Shown piece by piece: positions 24,877 to 34,406 of a stretch of DNA of 64,000 bases. Source of the stretch: Hyphomonas jannaschiana VP2 (GTDB lineage Bacteria > Pseudomonadota > Alphaproteobacteria > Caulobacterales > Hyphomonadaceae). The stretch spans positions 124,001 through 188,000 of the forward strand of contig NZ_ARYJ01000001.1 in the NCBI RefSeq assembly GCF_000685215.1, in the 5' to 3' direction. Numbering within the stretch: position 1 is the first letter of the stretch; every line of letters starts with the position of its first letter. The position numbers and the translations under genes were made by a program. The notes under the pieces are model-generated. The model was not told where the DNA came from. It searched no databases and saw only the letters and a list, made by a program, of their open reading frames with translations.

Positions 24877-26819
24877 ACGCCGCAACGATTTTTCCTGACG
24901 CGACATCTGCCGTGCAGACGGTCCTGGCGGTTTCCGTCCTGATCGCCTTGGTTCTGGTGGCGCGCCGCCCCGTCGCGAAGCATTTCGGGGCCGGTACAGC
25001 CTATGCGCTTTGGGCACTTCCACTGGCCCGCCTTGTCCTGCCGCCGCTGCAAATGCCTGTTTCGCTGATGCCGCTGCTGCGCCTGCCGAAGTCCGGCTCC
25101 GCCGAGGCCGCAGAGCCCGCCGCGGCGCTGACTGTGACAGCCGCTTCGGAAGCCATGGCGACGACCTTCACAGCTTCCCCGTCTGCCCCGGCCGCCGTGC
25201 CGCCGGCACCCCTACCGGACACCGCACTTGTGGACGGCCTTGCCTCACCCCAGCCCCTGATGGACACGCTGTCCGCCATGCTGCTGCCAGGCCTCTTTAT
25301 TGTCTGGGCAGGCGGGGCGCTTTTCGTCTTCGGGCTCAGCCTGTGGCGCCAGCATGTTTTCATGCAGACCGTGAAGCGCGAAGCCGTGAACGTCTCCCCC
25401 CGCCTGCAGCACATCGCCCGTCAGGTCGGCGCGCAGGCCGGCCTGAAGCGGCTACCCGTGGTCGCTTCCAGCTTCATCTCGTCCGGCCCGCTGGTGACCG
25501 GCCTCGCCCGCCCGGTGGTCCTGCTGCCGGCCTGGTTCGAGACGGACTATGACGACACCCAGCAACGCGCCGCCCTGGCCCACGAGCTGACCCATGTCCG
25601 CCGCGGCGACCTCTGGGCCCTGCAACTGGCCGAAATCTTCATCGCCTGCATGTGGTTCAATCCGCTGGCCTACTATGCCTACCGTGCCTTCCGTACGGAC
25701 CAGGAAGCCGCCTGCGACGCCGACGTCCTGAAAACCGGCACCGCCTCGCCGCATGCCTATGGGGCAACGCTCATCAAGGCCGTGAAGTCCGCCGCGCAGG
25801 AACGGCCGCCGGCAGCGGCCAGCCTGCCTCTGACCCACGCCCTGAAGGAGCGCCTCAGCCGCATGACCCACCCTGTCCCGACCCGCACACGGCGCCTCGC
25901 CGGTGGAGCCGCCACCGCCGTGATCGGTGCCGCTGCCCTGATCGCCACGTCCTCGGTCCCTGCCAATGCTGGTGAACGTGAACACCGCGAGCTGCGCATC
26001 GAGAACGGAACCGTCTACCTGAATGGCGAACTGATCCCCGATCGCCGCATCATTGTGCTCGGCGAACCCTTCGAGGGAATTGAGCCCGGCCCCGAAGTGA
26101 CGGCGGAGATCGACCGGCTGTCTCAGGAAATGGCCGAGGATGGCAAGCAGATCAGCCAGATCACGGCGAAAATCACCTCCAACCTTCCCGGGATCACGCT
26201 CGCCCTGGAAGACGACGCAGAGTTCCAGGCTCTGATGGCAGAGCTGAACGAACTGCCGGTCGTCATGGACTTCAATGATGGCGTCGAAGTCCGCTTTGAA
26301 GGCGAGATGTCTGAAGAAGACTGGGAGGAATGGGGCCGCAAATGGGGCGAATGGGGCGAGAAGTTTGGCGCCCGCGCCGAGTCCTGGGCCGCCGCCTATG
26401 AAGCCGAGGTCGAAGACATGCATGCCGGCCTCGAACCGGAACTGGCACGGATAACCACCGAACTGGAAACCCGCCTGGAAGAGAAATCCATCAAGCTTGA
26501 AGCCCTGATCGACGAAAAGTTTGGCAAAGACTTCGAATTGCGCATCGGCGAGACCTCAGCCGCGCTGGACGATCTGGTCGCAGAATGCCGCGATGCCAGC
26601 CTCTCCGATGGCGAGACGAAGGTGATGAGCCGGACGATCGACCTCGGCGATGGCGAGAAAACGGTCAAGATCGCCTGCGTGAAGGGGAATGAGGACGCCC
26701 TGCGCTCAGCGAAGACACTGGCTGTCATCAATTCGAGCAAAGCCCTGTGCGATGTGGAGAAGGAATCCTTCCGCGAACAAGTCCACCCGGATGGCGCCCT
26801 CGATGGCGGTGAGAACTAA
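24873..26819 (+). CDS. BlaR1/MecR1-type M56 membrane metallopeptidase with atypical sensor domain
   Basis: 648 residues. Several N-terminal transmembrane helices flank an M56 zinc protease core with H237-E238-x-x-H241 (AHELTHVRRGD) and a distal Glu278 in DQEAACDAD. After a further hydrophobic segment (about 345-365) comes a ~280-residue periplasmic region that is acidic, helical and Trp-rich around 484-505. It is not the penicillin-binding sensor domain of BlaR1, since no SxxK/KTG set is seen. It should cleave or inactivate the BlaI-like repressor on an unknown envelope signal. Confidence 0.9.
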   Translation: MNAATIFPDATSAVQTVLAVSVLIALVLVARRPVAKHFGAGTAYALWALPLARLVLPPLQMPVSLMPLLRLPKSGSAEAAEPAAALTVTAASEAMATTFTASPSAPAAVPPAPLPDTALVDGLASPQPLMDTLSAMLLPGLFIVWAGGALFVFGLSLWRQHVFMQTVKREAVNVSPRLQHIARQVGAQAGLKRLPVVASSFISSGPLVTGLARPVVLLPAWFETDYDDTQQRAALAHELTHVRRGDLWALQLAEIFIACMWFNPLAYYAYRAFRTDQEAACDADVLKTGTASPHAYGATLIKAVKSAAQERPPAAASLPLTHALKERLSRMTHPVPTRTRRLAGGAATAVIGAAALIATSSVPANAGEREHRELRIENGTVYLNGELIPDRRIIVLGEPFEGIEPGPEVTAEIDRLSQEMAEDGKQISQITAKITSNLPGITLALEDDAEFQALMAELNELPVVMDFNDGVEVRFEGEMSEEDWEEWGRKWGEWGEKFGARAESWAAAYEAEVEDMHAGLEPELARITTELETRLEEKSIKLEALIDEKFGKDFELRIGETSAALDDLVAECRDASLSDGETKVMSRTIDLGDGEKTVKIACVKGNEDALRSAKTLAVINSSKALCDVEKESFREQVHPDGALDGGEN

Positions 26820-26848
26820 GCCCGCCGCACCGCAACTGAAAAGACACT

Positions 26849-26879
26849 GCCCCGGCGACATCCCGCCGGGGCTTTTTTT
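26849..26879 (+). terminator. Rho-independent terminator after the BlaR1-type gene
   Basis: Perfect 9-bp stem GCCCCGGCG/CGCCGGGGC, 6-nt loop, followed by seven T residues. Confidence 0.93.
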
Positions 26880-26958
26880 GTCTGAACCGGAAGGCTTTGC
26901 AGGCCTGCCAAGCCTCTCTAGGGTGCAGGCGAATTCGTCCCCCAGCCGGAGCCCCTGC

Positions 26959-27411
26959 ATGACACCGCGCCTGACCGCCCTGACCCTGTTGCTCCTGCCG
27001 CTTGCGGCTTGTGCAACGGTGGAACCGCCCCCCTGCTCGGCGGAGTGGATCGATTACAAGACAGACAAGACCCTGAAGAAGTTCGCATCCGAAAACCGCG
27101 GCCTGATCAATGACTTCCGCAAACTCTCCCGCGAAGACGGTGATGTGGACCCGATGGTCGCCATATCGCTCGCCCGGAAGTCGGACAGAATTCAGACCTT
27201 CGCAGACTCCTTCAACAACATCGTCCTGCCGGAACTGGAAGCCGCACTTCAACAATGCGGCCGCAGCGAGGAATTCGTCCCGGCTCTCACGTCCTTCCTG
27301 CAGGATGAGGGCGTCAGCGACGAAGCAATCAGCTGGATCATCCCGTTCATTGGTGTAATGACGGAAATGCGTGACGGCACATTCGATCTGGATGGGCATC
27401 ATGAGGGCTGA
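26959..27411 (+). CDS. small lipoprotein of unknown function
   Basis: 150 residues from ATG 26959. The signal peptide ends in a lipobox LAAC near 15-18. The mature part is mostly helical and soluble, with two further Cys residues (near 27 and 95) that could form a disulfide. No named domain recognised. It is five bases upstream of kdsB and may share its transcript. Confidence 0.75.
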   Translation: MTPRLTALTLLLLPLAACATVEPPPCSAEWIDYKTDKTLKKFASENRGLINDFRKLSREDGDVDPMVAISLARKSDRIQTFADSFNNIVLPELEAALQQCGRSEEFVPALTSFLQDEGVSDEAISWIIPFIGVMTEMRDGTFDLDGHHEG

Positions 27412-27416
27412 GTAAC

Positions 27417-28226
27417 ATGCAAACACTGATTGTTGTTCCCGCGCGTTACGCATCTACGCGCCTTCCCGGCAAACCACTGGTCATGATCGCCGGACGCACC
27501 ATGGTCTCCCGCGTCGCGGCGATGGCGGCACAGGCGGCAGAAGCGCTTGGCAATGCCCGGCACGTCGTCGCGACAGACGATGCGCGCATAGAGACACATT
27601 GCCAGGACCTCGGCATCCCGGTTGTCATGACCGATCCGGACCTGCCGTCCGGTACAGACCGCGCACTGGCTGCCGCTACCGCGATGGGCGCGGAGCCGGA
27701 AATCGTCGTGAACCTTCAGGGCGACTCCCCCTTCACACCGCCCGCCCACGTGATCGCGGTCGCCAGGGCGGCGCGCGACTCCGGCGCAGACGCGGCCACG
27801 CCCTATGTCCGCCTGACCTGGGACGCCCTGGATGCGTTCCGCAAACACAAGGCCGAAACCCCCTTCTCCGGCACGACCCTTGTGCATGATGAGGCCGGCC
27901 GCGCGCTGTGGTTTTCGAAAAACCTGATCCCTGCGATGCGCAAGGAAGCAGCCCTGCGAGAAAAGGGCGGGCTCTCGCCCGTCTGCCGGCATATCGGCCT
28001 CTATGCCTATCGGCTGGCCTCCCTGCGCCGTTATGTCAGCCTGCCGGAAGGACGCTACGAACAGCTGGAAGGCCTGGAACAGCTGCGCCTGCTTGAAAAC
28101 GGGATGAGCATCCAGTGTGTTGAAGTCGAGCCCGGCCAGATCGCCATACCCGGAATCGACACCGCCGAAGATGTCGCGCTCGCCGAACGCCTTGTCGCCG
28201 AGTATGGCGACCCGCTAGAGGCCTGA
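27417..28226 (+). CDS. kdsB: 3-deoxy-manno-octulosonate cytidylyltransferase
   Basis: 269 residues, slightly longer than the usual ~250. Family motifs are RYASTRLPGKPL (10-21), LPSGTDR near 76-82 and NLQGDSPF near 99-106. The enzyme activates KDO to CMP-KDO for lipid A core assembly, so the cell makes KDO-containing lipopolysaccharide. A histidine phosphatase gene follows after five bases. Related nucleotidyltransferases acting on other sugar acids cannot be fully excluded. Confidence 0.93.
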   Translation: MQTLIVVPARYASTRLPGKPLVMIAGRTMVSRVAAMAAQAAEALGNARHVVATDDARIETHCQDLGIPVVMTDPDLPSGTDRALAAATAMGAEPEIVVNLQGDSPFTPPAHVIAVARAARDSGADAATPYVRLTWDALDAFRKHKAETPFSGTTLVHDEAGRALWFSKNLIPAMRKEAALREKGGLSPVCRHIGLYAYRLASLRRYVSLPEGRYEQLEGLEQLRLLENGMSIQCVEVEPGQIAIPGIDTAEDVALAERLVAEYGDPLEA

Positions 28227-28231
28227 TTCTC

Positions 28232-28837
28232 ATGGGACGGATCATTGTCTGCCGTCACGGTAACACATTCGACAAGGGCGACGTGGTCACCCGCGTCGGC
28301 GGCCGCACGGACCTGCCGCTCTCCACGTCCGGACAGGCACAGGCCGACGCGCTGGGCCGCCATTTCGCGGACACATCTTTCCACGCCGCCTATTGCTCCA
28401 CCCTGCAGCGAACCCGGCAAACCGCCATCGCCATTCTCAGCGCCCGGCCGGACAGTCCGGAACTTGCAACCCTGCCCTTCCTGACCGAGATCGATTACGG
28501 CCCGGATGAGAACGTTGCCGAGGAAAAGGTCCTCGCCCGTATCGGGCAAGATGCCATGCGTGCCTGGGAAGAAGACAGCCGCGTGCCGCAAGGCTGGATC
28601 GTCGACAAACCCGCCATTCATTCCGGCTGGAAAGCCCTGCTGGCTGACACCTCCCGCCTGCCCGCCGATCAGACGATCCTCGTCGTCACCAGCAATGGCG
28701 TCGCCCGTTTTCTGCCGGATGTCGTGGACGCAGTGCCGACCGGCCTTCAGCCGAAGCTCAAAACTGGTGCGTGGGGAGAGGTCCAGTGCAATACGGGTAC
28801 ACGGATCGTTGCCTGGAACCAGAGGCCACCGGCTTGA
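28232..28837 (+). CDS. histidine phosphatase (phosphoglycerate mutase-like) family protein
   Basis: 201 residues. The catalytic motif RHGNT places the phosphorylated His9; Arg in the CSTLQRTRQTA segment and a late His-free SNGVARF segment follow. In many members a second His lies at this last site (often SHG), and its replacement by Asn suggests altered or reduced activity. Substrate unknown; the position behind kdsB hints at sugar phosphate metabolism. It abuts the convergent histidine kinase gene. Confidence 0.85.
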   Translation: MGRIIVCRHGNTFDKGDVVTRVGGRTDLPLSTSGQAQADALGRHFADTSFHAAYCSTLQRTRQTAIAILSARPDSPELATLPFLTEIDYGPDENVAEEKVLARIGQDAMRAWEEDSRVPQGWIVDKPAIHSGWKALLADTSRLPADQTILVVTSNGVARFLPDVVDAVPTGLQPKLKTGAWGEVQCNTGTRIVAWNQRPPA

Positions 28838-31267
28838 TCAGGCCGCGTCGCGGTCGTCGCTTTCGTCTTCCGCTTCACCCGGGCCGGCAATCGGCAGGGT
28901 GAAGGAAACCGTCGTCCCCTCGCCTTCGATGGACGACAGGATGAGTTCACCGCCATGCATCTCGGCGAAGGATTTGGTCAGGGCGAGGCCGAGCCCGGTT
29001 CCCTCATAATTCCGGTCATGCGAGCCAGCGGCCTGTTCAAACGGCCGTGAAAGGCGCGGCAGGTCAGCCGCCGGAATACCGATGCCCGTGTCGGTGACCG
29101 ATACTTTGATGTCCGGCCCGTATTGCTGCACGGCGACCGTGATCTTGCCCCCCGCATTGGTGAACTTGATCGCATTCGACACGAGGTTCAGCACCATCTG
29201 GCGGATGGCGCGATGGTCTGCATCGATCTCGGGCAGGCCCGGCTGGACGTCCAGCACGACTTCGATGTCCTTGTCGGATGCCTTGCGCCGGATCATCCGC
29301 ACGGCCGCGTCCACCGGATCGACCGGGTCGATTGGCTGCGGGTTGATCGTCATCTTGCCGGCCTCGATCTTCGCCATGTCGAGAATGTCGTTGATCATGT
29401 CCAGCAGATGCTGGCCGGAGGCGAGGATGTCCTGCGCATAGCCCTTGTAGCGCGGATCGCCGAGCGGTCCGTAAAGTTCGTGCGCCAGGATTTCCGAGAA
29501 GCCGTTGATCGCATTCAGCGGCGTGCGCAGCTCATGGCTCATATTTGCCAGGAAGGCGGACTTGGAGTTCGCGGCATTTTCTGCGCGCGACTTCTCTTCC
29601 GTCAGCTTGCGGGCCAGCTCGCCGGCCCGGCCTTCCGAGCGTTCGAGGTCCAGCATCGTCTTGCGCATACGCTCTTTCTGCCGGCGCAGCTCTTCCTCGA
29701 TGCCGATATTCTCGGTCACATCGATGCCGATCGTGATCAGGCCGCCATCCGGGGATGGCCGCTCCACCAGTTTCAGCCAGCGTCCGCCCTGCAAACCGAT
29801 CAGGGTAGACTGATTGTCGTCTGCTGACGGACGTTCGGCCCGGATCGCGCCGGAACGGGCGATGGTCACCGTTTCATGCGTCATACCGGTGCGCAGTGTG
29901 TCAGTCAGGCCGAAATCGGTGGCGAAAGCGCGGTTCCAGTACAGGAGGCGTTTGCGGTGATCCCACAGAGCGAAGGGGCCGTTGAAGCCTTCCAATGCGC
30001 TGCGCAGGCGCCGTTCGGCAGCCTTGACCCGGTCTTCGGCCTGCTTGCGGTCCGAGATGTCGAGGAGGATCCCGCCGAACAGCTTGCCGTCTTCGGTGTC
30101 AGATCCCGAACCGCGCATCTCGATCCAGCGCAGCGGCGGCTTTGCCAGCACGAAAGCCACCTGCAGCCATCCGATCTCGCGCGACTTCTCAATCGCCTGG
30201 CGCACGCGGGCCTGATGTTCCGGGTGAACCTGTTTGAGAAACGTACCAAGCGAGACGGTCCGCATTCCCTCAAGGTCCAGCATCTCGCTGGAGGCCTCGG
30301 ACAGGAAGATCGACGTTTGTTCCGGCGTCCACTCCCAATAACCCGCACGCGCGCTGCGCATGACGGTCGCCATGATCCGGTCAGCCTGTTCGTCACGGGC
30401 CGCTTCGACGAATGTGTCTGCCTGCTTCTTCGACAGGCGGCCCAGAAGCCCGGTGATCGCCAGAACCGGCGCGGCCAGAAGCAGGGCAAAGATCAGAAGG
30501 CTGACCAAATCATCACGCGTGAACACATCGGCACGTGTCGTGCTGCAGACGGCAATCCCGCCGCCCGCGATGTCGCTGCAGGCAAGTGCGGAACGCTGAA
30601 GGCCCTGCCCTTTCTCGAAGCGCGCCTGCCGGATCGGCCGCAAACCGTTTGCCGGACGCGGCGCCGGGTCGCCAGCCACAACGCGGAGCCCGCCCGAGAC
30701 GAGCGACACTTCCCGGCCGTTTGACATCACCGGCAGCCATGTGCCCGCCGGCGCCAGCGCGATCACCGCCTGGCTCCCGCTGCCCGACACAAGAACGACA
30801 TCGCCAAGTTCGGAGAGCCCCGCCCGCTGCTTGGTCTGCATCAGGGTCTCCGCCACCGTGGCCGCGGCGTCGAGCCGGCTGCCTTCAGGCGCCTGTTTGG
30901 CATCTGCCAGCGTCATGACTGCATCGACGCCCGGGGTCGCGGCGGCGATGGCCGAGCGCGACGCATGATTGTCGGTCACGAGGCGGATGGCGGTTTCCAC
31001 CGTATCGGCCCGTCCGCCGACCCGGCCGGCCAGTGCTTCGGCCTCTGCCTGCAGCGTCAGCAGCAGATTGGCGTCGGCCCGCTGGTGCTCATCCCAGGCT
31101 TTCAGGCCCATGGCGGCTGCCAGCAGCACGATCGTTCCGGCGACGGTCCATTTCAGGCGCGAGGACACGACATCAGACACCGGGTCTGAAGCTTGATTTA
31201 TTTGGGATTTTTTATCCGCTTCTGCCAAAGGACGATCCCATGCCCGCAAGACGGGCGATACTCGCAC
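28838..31267 (-). CDS. membrane PAS sensor histidine kinase (PleC/DivJ-like)
   Basis: 809 residues from a GTG with AAGGAG 4-5 nt upstream. Order: helix near 38-58, extracytoplasmic sensor region, second helix near 250-275, PAS domain, second PAS, coiled coil (about 520-570), HisKA with phospho-acceptor His578 in NMSHELRTPLN, and HATPase with N box LNLVSNAIKF, DTGIGI and GTGLGLAL. All ATP-binding motifs are intact. The HisKA sequence and layout resemble the Caulobacterales cell-cycle kinases PleC/DivJ, but orthology is not proven. Its upstream region holds two GTTAAC half-sites. Confidence 0.92.
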   Translation of the reverse strand: MRVSPVLRAWDRPLAEADKKSQINQASDPVSDVVSSRLKWTVAGTIVLLAAAMGLKAWDEHQRADANLLLTLQAEAEALAGRVGGRADTVETAIRLVTDNHASRSAIAAATPGVDAVMTLADAKQAPEGSRLDAAATVAETLMQTKQRAGLSELGDVVLVSGSGSQAVIALAPAGTWLPVMSNGREVSLVSGGLRVVAGDPAPRPANGLRPIRQARFEKGQGLQRSALACSDIAGGGIAVCSTTRADVFTRDDLVSLLIFALLLAAPVLAITGLLGRLSKKQADTFVEAARDEQADRIMATVMRSARAGYWEWTPEQTSIFLSEASSEMLDLEGMRTVSLGTFLKQVHPEHQARVRQAIEKSREIGWLQVAFVLAKPPLRWIEMRGSGSDTEDGKLFGGILLDISDRKQAEDRVKAAERRLRSALEGFNGPFALWDHRKRLLYWNRAFATDFGLTDTLRTGMTHETVTIARSGAIRAERPSADDNQSTLIGLQGGRWLKLVERPSPDGGLITIGIDVTENIGIEEELRRQKERMRKTMLDLERSEGRAGELARKLTEEKSRAENAANSKSAFLANMSHELRTPLNAINGFSEILAHELYGPLGDPRYKGYAQDILASGQHLLDMINDILDMAKIEAGKMTINPQPIDPVDPVDAAVRMIRRKASDKDIEVVLDVQPGLPEIDADHRAIRQMVLNLVSNAIKFTNAGGKITVAVQQYGPDIKVSVTDTGIGIPAADLPRLSRPFEQAAGSHDRNYEGTGLGLALTKSFAEMHGGELILSSIEGEGTTVSFTLPIAGPGEAEDESDDRDAA

Positions 31268-31301
31268 GAATCTCCTTGTCCGCCGGAATCATTGCCCGAG
31301 C

Positions 31302-31328
31302 GTTAACAAATCTCAAAGTTTCGTTAAC
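31302..31328. promoter_or_regulatory. pair of GTTAAC motifs upstream of the histidine kinase
   Basis: Two GTTAAC hexamers, 21 bp apart start to start, in the 69-bp gap before the kinase start. Each matches a CtrA half-site (TTAAC), but the spacing is not the canonical N7. Confidence 0.35.
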
Positions 31329-31336
31329 GCGCGGCC

Positions 31337-33916
31337 TTAACCGAGCGCGCGGGCAACAATGTCCGCCGCATTGGAAGAGAGACCGGCCGACTGGAGCCGT
31401 TTCAGCGTGGCTTCCGCCGCTGCTTTCGCCTGCGGTTCCAGGATGCGCCACTGTTCGAACGCCGTCAGCAACCGGGCCCCCAGCGCCGGGTTCGCCTTGT
31501 CGGCCTTGAGAATGATCTCCTCCACCGCCTGATAACCAGACCCGTCCGGCGCGTGGAACGCGGCAAGGTTCTGCATCGTGAAGGCGGCCACAACAGAGCG
31601 AACCCGGTTCGGGTTGCGCAGGTCGAAGGCCGGATGGGCCGCCAGCGTCTTGATCGTTTCGGCATCGCCCGTGGTGGCCTGCAGGGCGAACCATTTGTCC
31701 ATGACGAGCGGATTGTCCTTCCAGGTCGCCTCGAAATCAGCAAGAGCCTCATTCGCCTTGCCGCCCTTCTGCACCGTATAGGCGCGCAGGGCCGCGAGCC
31801 GTTCGGTCATGTTGGTGGCATTGTCGTAGAGACCGCGCAGTGTGTCGGCAGCGCCTGCATCGGGCGACACGCCCAGCAGCACGATCATCGCCGTGCGCAG
31901 CGCGCGGATACCGGCCTGCTCAGCCCCCGGATCGAAGGGCGCAGGTGTCGGCTTGCCAAGGGTCTCAGCACTGAAGCCGGAGAGCTTTGCCGCCAGGGCG
32001 GATTGCAGCTTTTTCCGGGCCGCATTCAGCGCAACGGCATCAGCCGGCTGACGCTCCAGGAACATCTCGCCCACTTCCGGCAAGCGCGTCAGCAGCGCCG
32101 CAAAGGCCGGGTCGTCAACGGCCTGCTCAACAGCGCCGGCAAGCGCAGTGACGAGCGCATCATCCGGCTCAGCCTGGCTGCCTTCGGAGAGAGCAAGAAT
32201 CTCAGCCTTCACCAGCGTCTGGACGGCATCCCACTGATTGAACGGGTCTGTCTCCATACGGACCATGGCGAGGCGCTGCTCACGCGTGAGAGACCGGTTC
32301 AGGCGGATCGGCGCCGTGAAGTCACGGTTCACGGAGACGAGCGGCGGCTCAGTCACCGTGTCCGGCATTTCCATGGTGAGGGTCACATCCTCGTCTTCCA
32401 GAATGGTCGTCCACTCGGCGAGGTTACCCTCTTCATCCAGTAGTGCCATTTCCAGCGGGATCGGCACCGGTTTTTTCACCGGCTGCCCGGGGGTCGCCGG
32501 CGTCTTCTGCTTCAGCGTGATCTCGATCTCATGCGTTTCCGGCTTCCAGTTTTCCTCGACCGTCACTTCCGGTGTCCCGGCCTGGGCATACCAGAGGCGG
32601 AACTGGGTGAAGTCCTCGCCGGTGACATCTTCGAAGCATTTGTAGAAATCCTCGATCGTCACGGCCTGCCCGTCATGGCGCTCGAAATAGAGGTCCATGC
32701 CTTTGCGGTACAGCTCTTCGCCGATCATCCGGCGCAGCATGCCGATCAGTTCCGCGCCCTTTTCATAGACGGTCGCGGTGTAGAGATTGTCGATGGAGCC
32801 GTAATGATCCGGCCGCACGGAGTGTGCCAGCGGCCCGGCATCTTCCGCGAACTGGCGGGCACGCAGGCGGATGACATCCTTGATGCGCTGCACCGGGCGT
32901 GAACGCATGTCGGCGGAGAAGTTCTGGTCACGGAAGACTGTCAGGCCTTCCTTCAGGCAGAGCTGGAACCAGTCGCGGCAGGTGATGCGGTTGCCGGTCC
33001 AGTTGTGGAAATATTCGTGAGCGACAATGCTCTCAATGGCTTCGAAATCTGCATCCGTCGCCGTCGCCTCGTCGGCCAGCACATAGGCGGAGTTGAAGAC
33101 GTTGAGGCCCTTGTTTTCCATGGCGCCGAAATTGAAGTCGCGCACAGCCACGATATTGAACACGCCGAGGTCATAGGCGCGGCCATAGGTCTGCTCGTCC
33201 CAGGTCATGGAGCGCTTGAGGCTGTCCATCGCCCAGGCGGCGCGTTCAGCGTCACCCTTGTCGACATGGATGGCGAGCGCGATCTCGTCGCCATTCATCG
33301 TGGTGAAGCTGTCGCGGTAGACGTCATAATCCCCGGCGCAGAGCGCGAAGAGGTAAGACGGTTTCTTGTGCGGATCGTCCCAAACGGCGTAGTGGCGGCC
33401 ATCGTCCAGCTCTCCGGTCTCACCCGGCGTGCCGTTCGAGAGGAGGATCGGATAAGTTGCCTTGTCGGCGGCCATCCAGACATGGAAGGCGCTCATCACG
33501 TCCGGCCGGTCGGGATAGAAAGTAATGCGGCGGAAGCCGGTCGACTCGCACTGGGTACAGAAACGCCCACCCGACATGTACAGCCCGGACAGCGCCGTGT
33601 TCTGCGACGGCGCGATTTCCACTTCCGTGACCAGCGTGAAAGCATCCGGCACCGATGCGATGATGAGGGCCTTGTCGGTCTGTTCGTAACAGCTGGCGTC
33701 GAGCGCCTGGCCGTCAATCGAGATCGACCGGAGCGTCAGCCCCTCCCCGTCCAGCACCAGGGCATCGCCTGCCCCGCCGGTGCGGCGCACTTTCAATTCG
33801 GAACGGACTTTCGTCGCATCCGGATCGAGATCGAAGCGCAGGTTCACCTGCTCGATTTCGAACGGATAGGGTTTGTAATCGGAAAGTTGCACAGAAACGG
33901 GGGTTTCGGTTCGCAT
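31337..33916 (-). CDS. pepN: aminopeptidase N (M1 family)
   Basis: 859 residues from ATG 33916, preceded by CGGAG at 7 nt; the longer frame to 34000 lacks family similarity. The exopeptidase motif GAMEN is at 264-268, the zinc site is His300-Glu301-x-x-His304 (HEYFHNW) with Glu323 as third ligand. DUF3458-type domains fill the C-terminal half, as in E. coli PepN. It removes N-terminal residues from peptides in the cytoplasm. Confidence 0.97.
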   Translation of the reverse strand: MRTETPVSVQLSDYKPYPFEIEQVNLRFDLDPDATKVRSELKVRRTGGAGDALVLDGEGLTLRSISIDGQALDASCYEQTDKALIIASVPDAFTLVTEVEIAPSQNTALSGLYMSGGRFCTQCESTGFRRITFYPDRPDVMSAFHVWMAADKATYPILLSNGTPGETGELDDGRHYAVWDDPHKKPSYLFALCAGDYDVYRDSFTTMNGDEIALAIHVDKGDAERAAWAMDSLKRSMTWDEQTYGRAYDLGVFNIVAVRDFNFGAMENKGLNVFNSAYVLADEATATDADFEAIESIVAHEYFHNWTGNRITCRDWFQLCLKEGLTVFRDQNFSADMRSRPVQRIKDVIRLRARQFAEDAGPLAHSVRPDHYGSIDNLYTATVYEKGAELIGMLRRMIGEELYRKGMDLYFERHDGQAVTIEDFYKCFEDVTGEDFTQFRLWYAQAGTPEVTVEENWKPETHEIEITLKQKTPATPGQPVKKPVPIPLEMALLDEEGNLAEWTTILEDEDVTLTMEMPDTVTEPPLVSVNRDFTAPIRLNRSLTREQRLAMVRMETDPFNQWDAVQTLVKAEILALSEGSQAEPDDALVTALAGAVEQAVDDPAFAALLTRLPEVGEMFLERQPADAVALNAARKKLQSALAAKLSGFSAETLGKPTPAPFDPGAEQAGIRALRTAMIVLLGVSPDAGAADTLRGLYDNATNMTERLAALRAYTVQKGGKANEALADFEATWKDNPLVMDKWFALQATTGDAETIKTLAAHPAFDLRNPNRVRSVVAAFTMQNLAAFHAPDGSGYQAVEEIILKADKANPALGARLLTAFEQWRILEPQAKAAAEATLKRLQSAGLSSNAADIVARALG

Positions 33917-34045
33917 AATGGCTCCGGGGTCTTGGCAATCGCTCCAACGGACATAGGAAATGCAAGGACGCGCGTCGAGGGCCGGAAGGCTGTCAGCCAT
34001 CCGGCTGGCGCTGACGGCTTGCGGCCATAAAGGGAGCAGATTCCG

Positions 34046-34402
34046 ATGACCCGCTTTTTCCGGTCAGCCGCAGCGCGGCGTACAGCTGGCGCCGCAGTGC
34101 TCGTGCTGATGCTCGCGATCGCGGTGCTGTCACTGGTTCCCTCGGGCGATCTGCCGCCGGTCGAAGGCTCCGACAAGCTGAAACACTTCATCGCCTATGG
34201 CTGCCTTGGCGGCGCCCTGACGCTCGCGCTCGGGCCGGGCCGCGCTGTCCGGGCTTTTCTCATTACAATTATTTATGGCGCCCTGATGGAAGTGGCTCAG
34301 GGGCTGGCGCCGACGGGCCGGGAATTCTCCCTGCTCGACGAAGCCGCGAATATTCTTGGGGCCGGACTGGGCACGAGCCTCGCGCTGGTCCTCCGGCGCT
34401 GA
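34046..34402 (+). CDS. VanZ-like membrane protein
   Basis: 118 residues with four hydrophobic segments and the VanZ-family pattern DKLKHFIAYG near 47-56 plus a later ALMEVAQGLAPTGREFSLLDEAANILG segment. VanZ-like proteins are inner-membrane proteins of unclear function; one member gives low-level teicoplanin resistance in Gram-positives, which should not be extrapolated here. Convergent with the next gene across four bases. Confidence 0.85.
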   Translation: MTRFFRSAAARRTAGAAVLVLMLAIAVLSLVPSGDLPPVEGSDKLKHFIAYGCLGGALTLALGPGRAVRAFLITIIYGALMEVAQGLAPTGREFSLLDEAANILGAGLGTSLALVLRR

Positions 34403-34406
34403 ACGC

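Noticed and set aside
24873..26819. Beta-lactam resistance sensor (true BlaR1)
   Set aside because: The protease half fits, but no penicillin-binding domain and no beta-lactamase gene is adjacent, so a resistance role is not supported.
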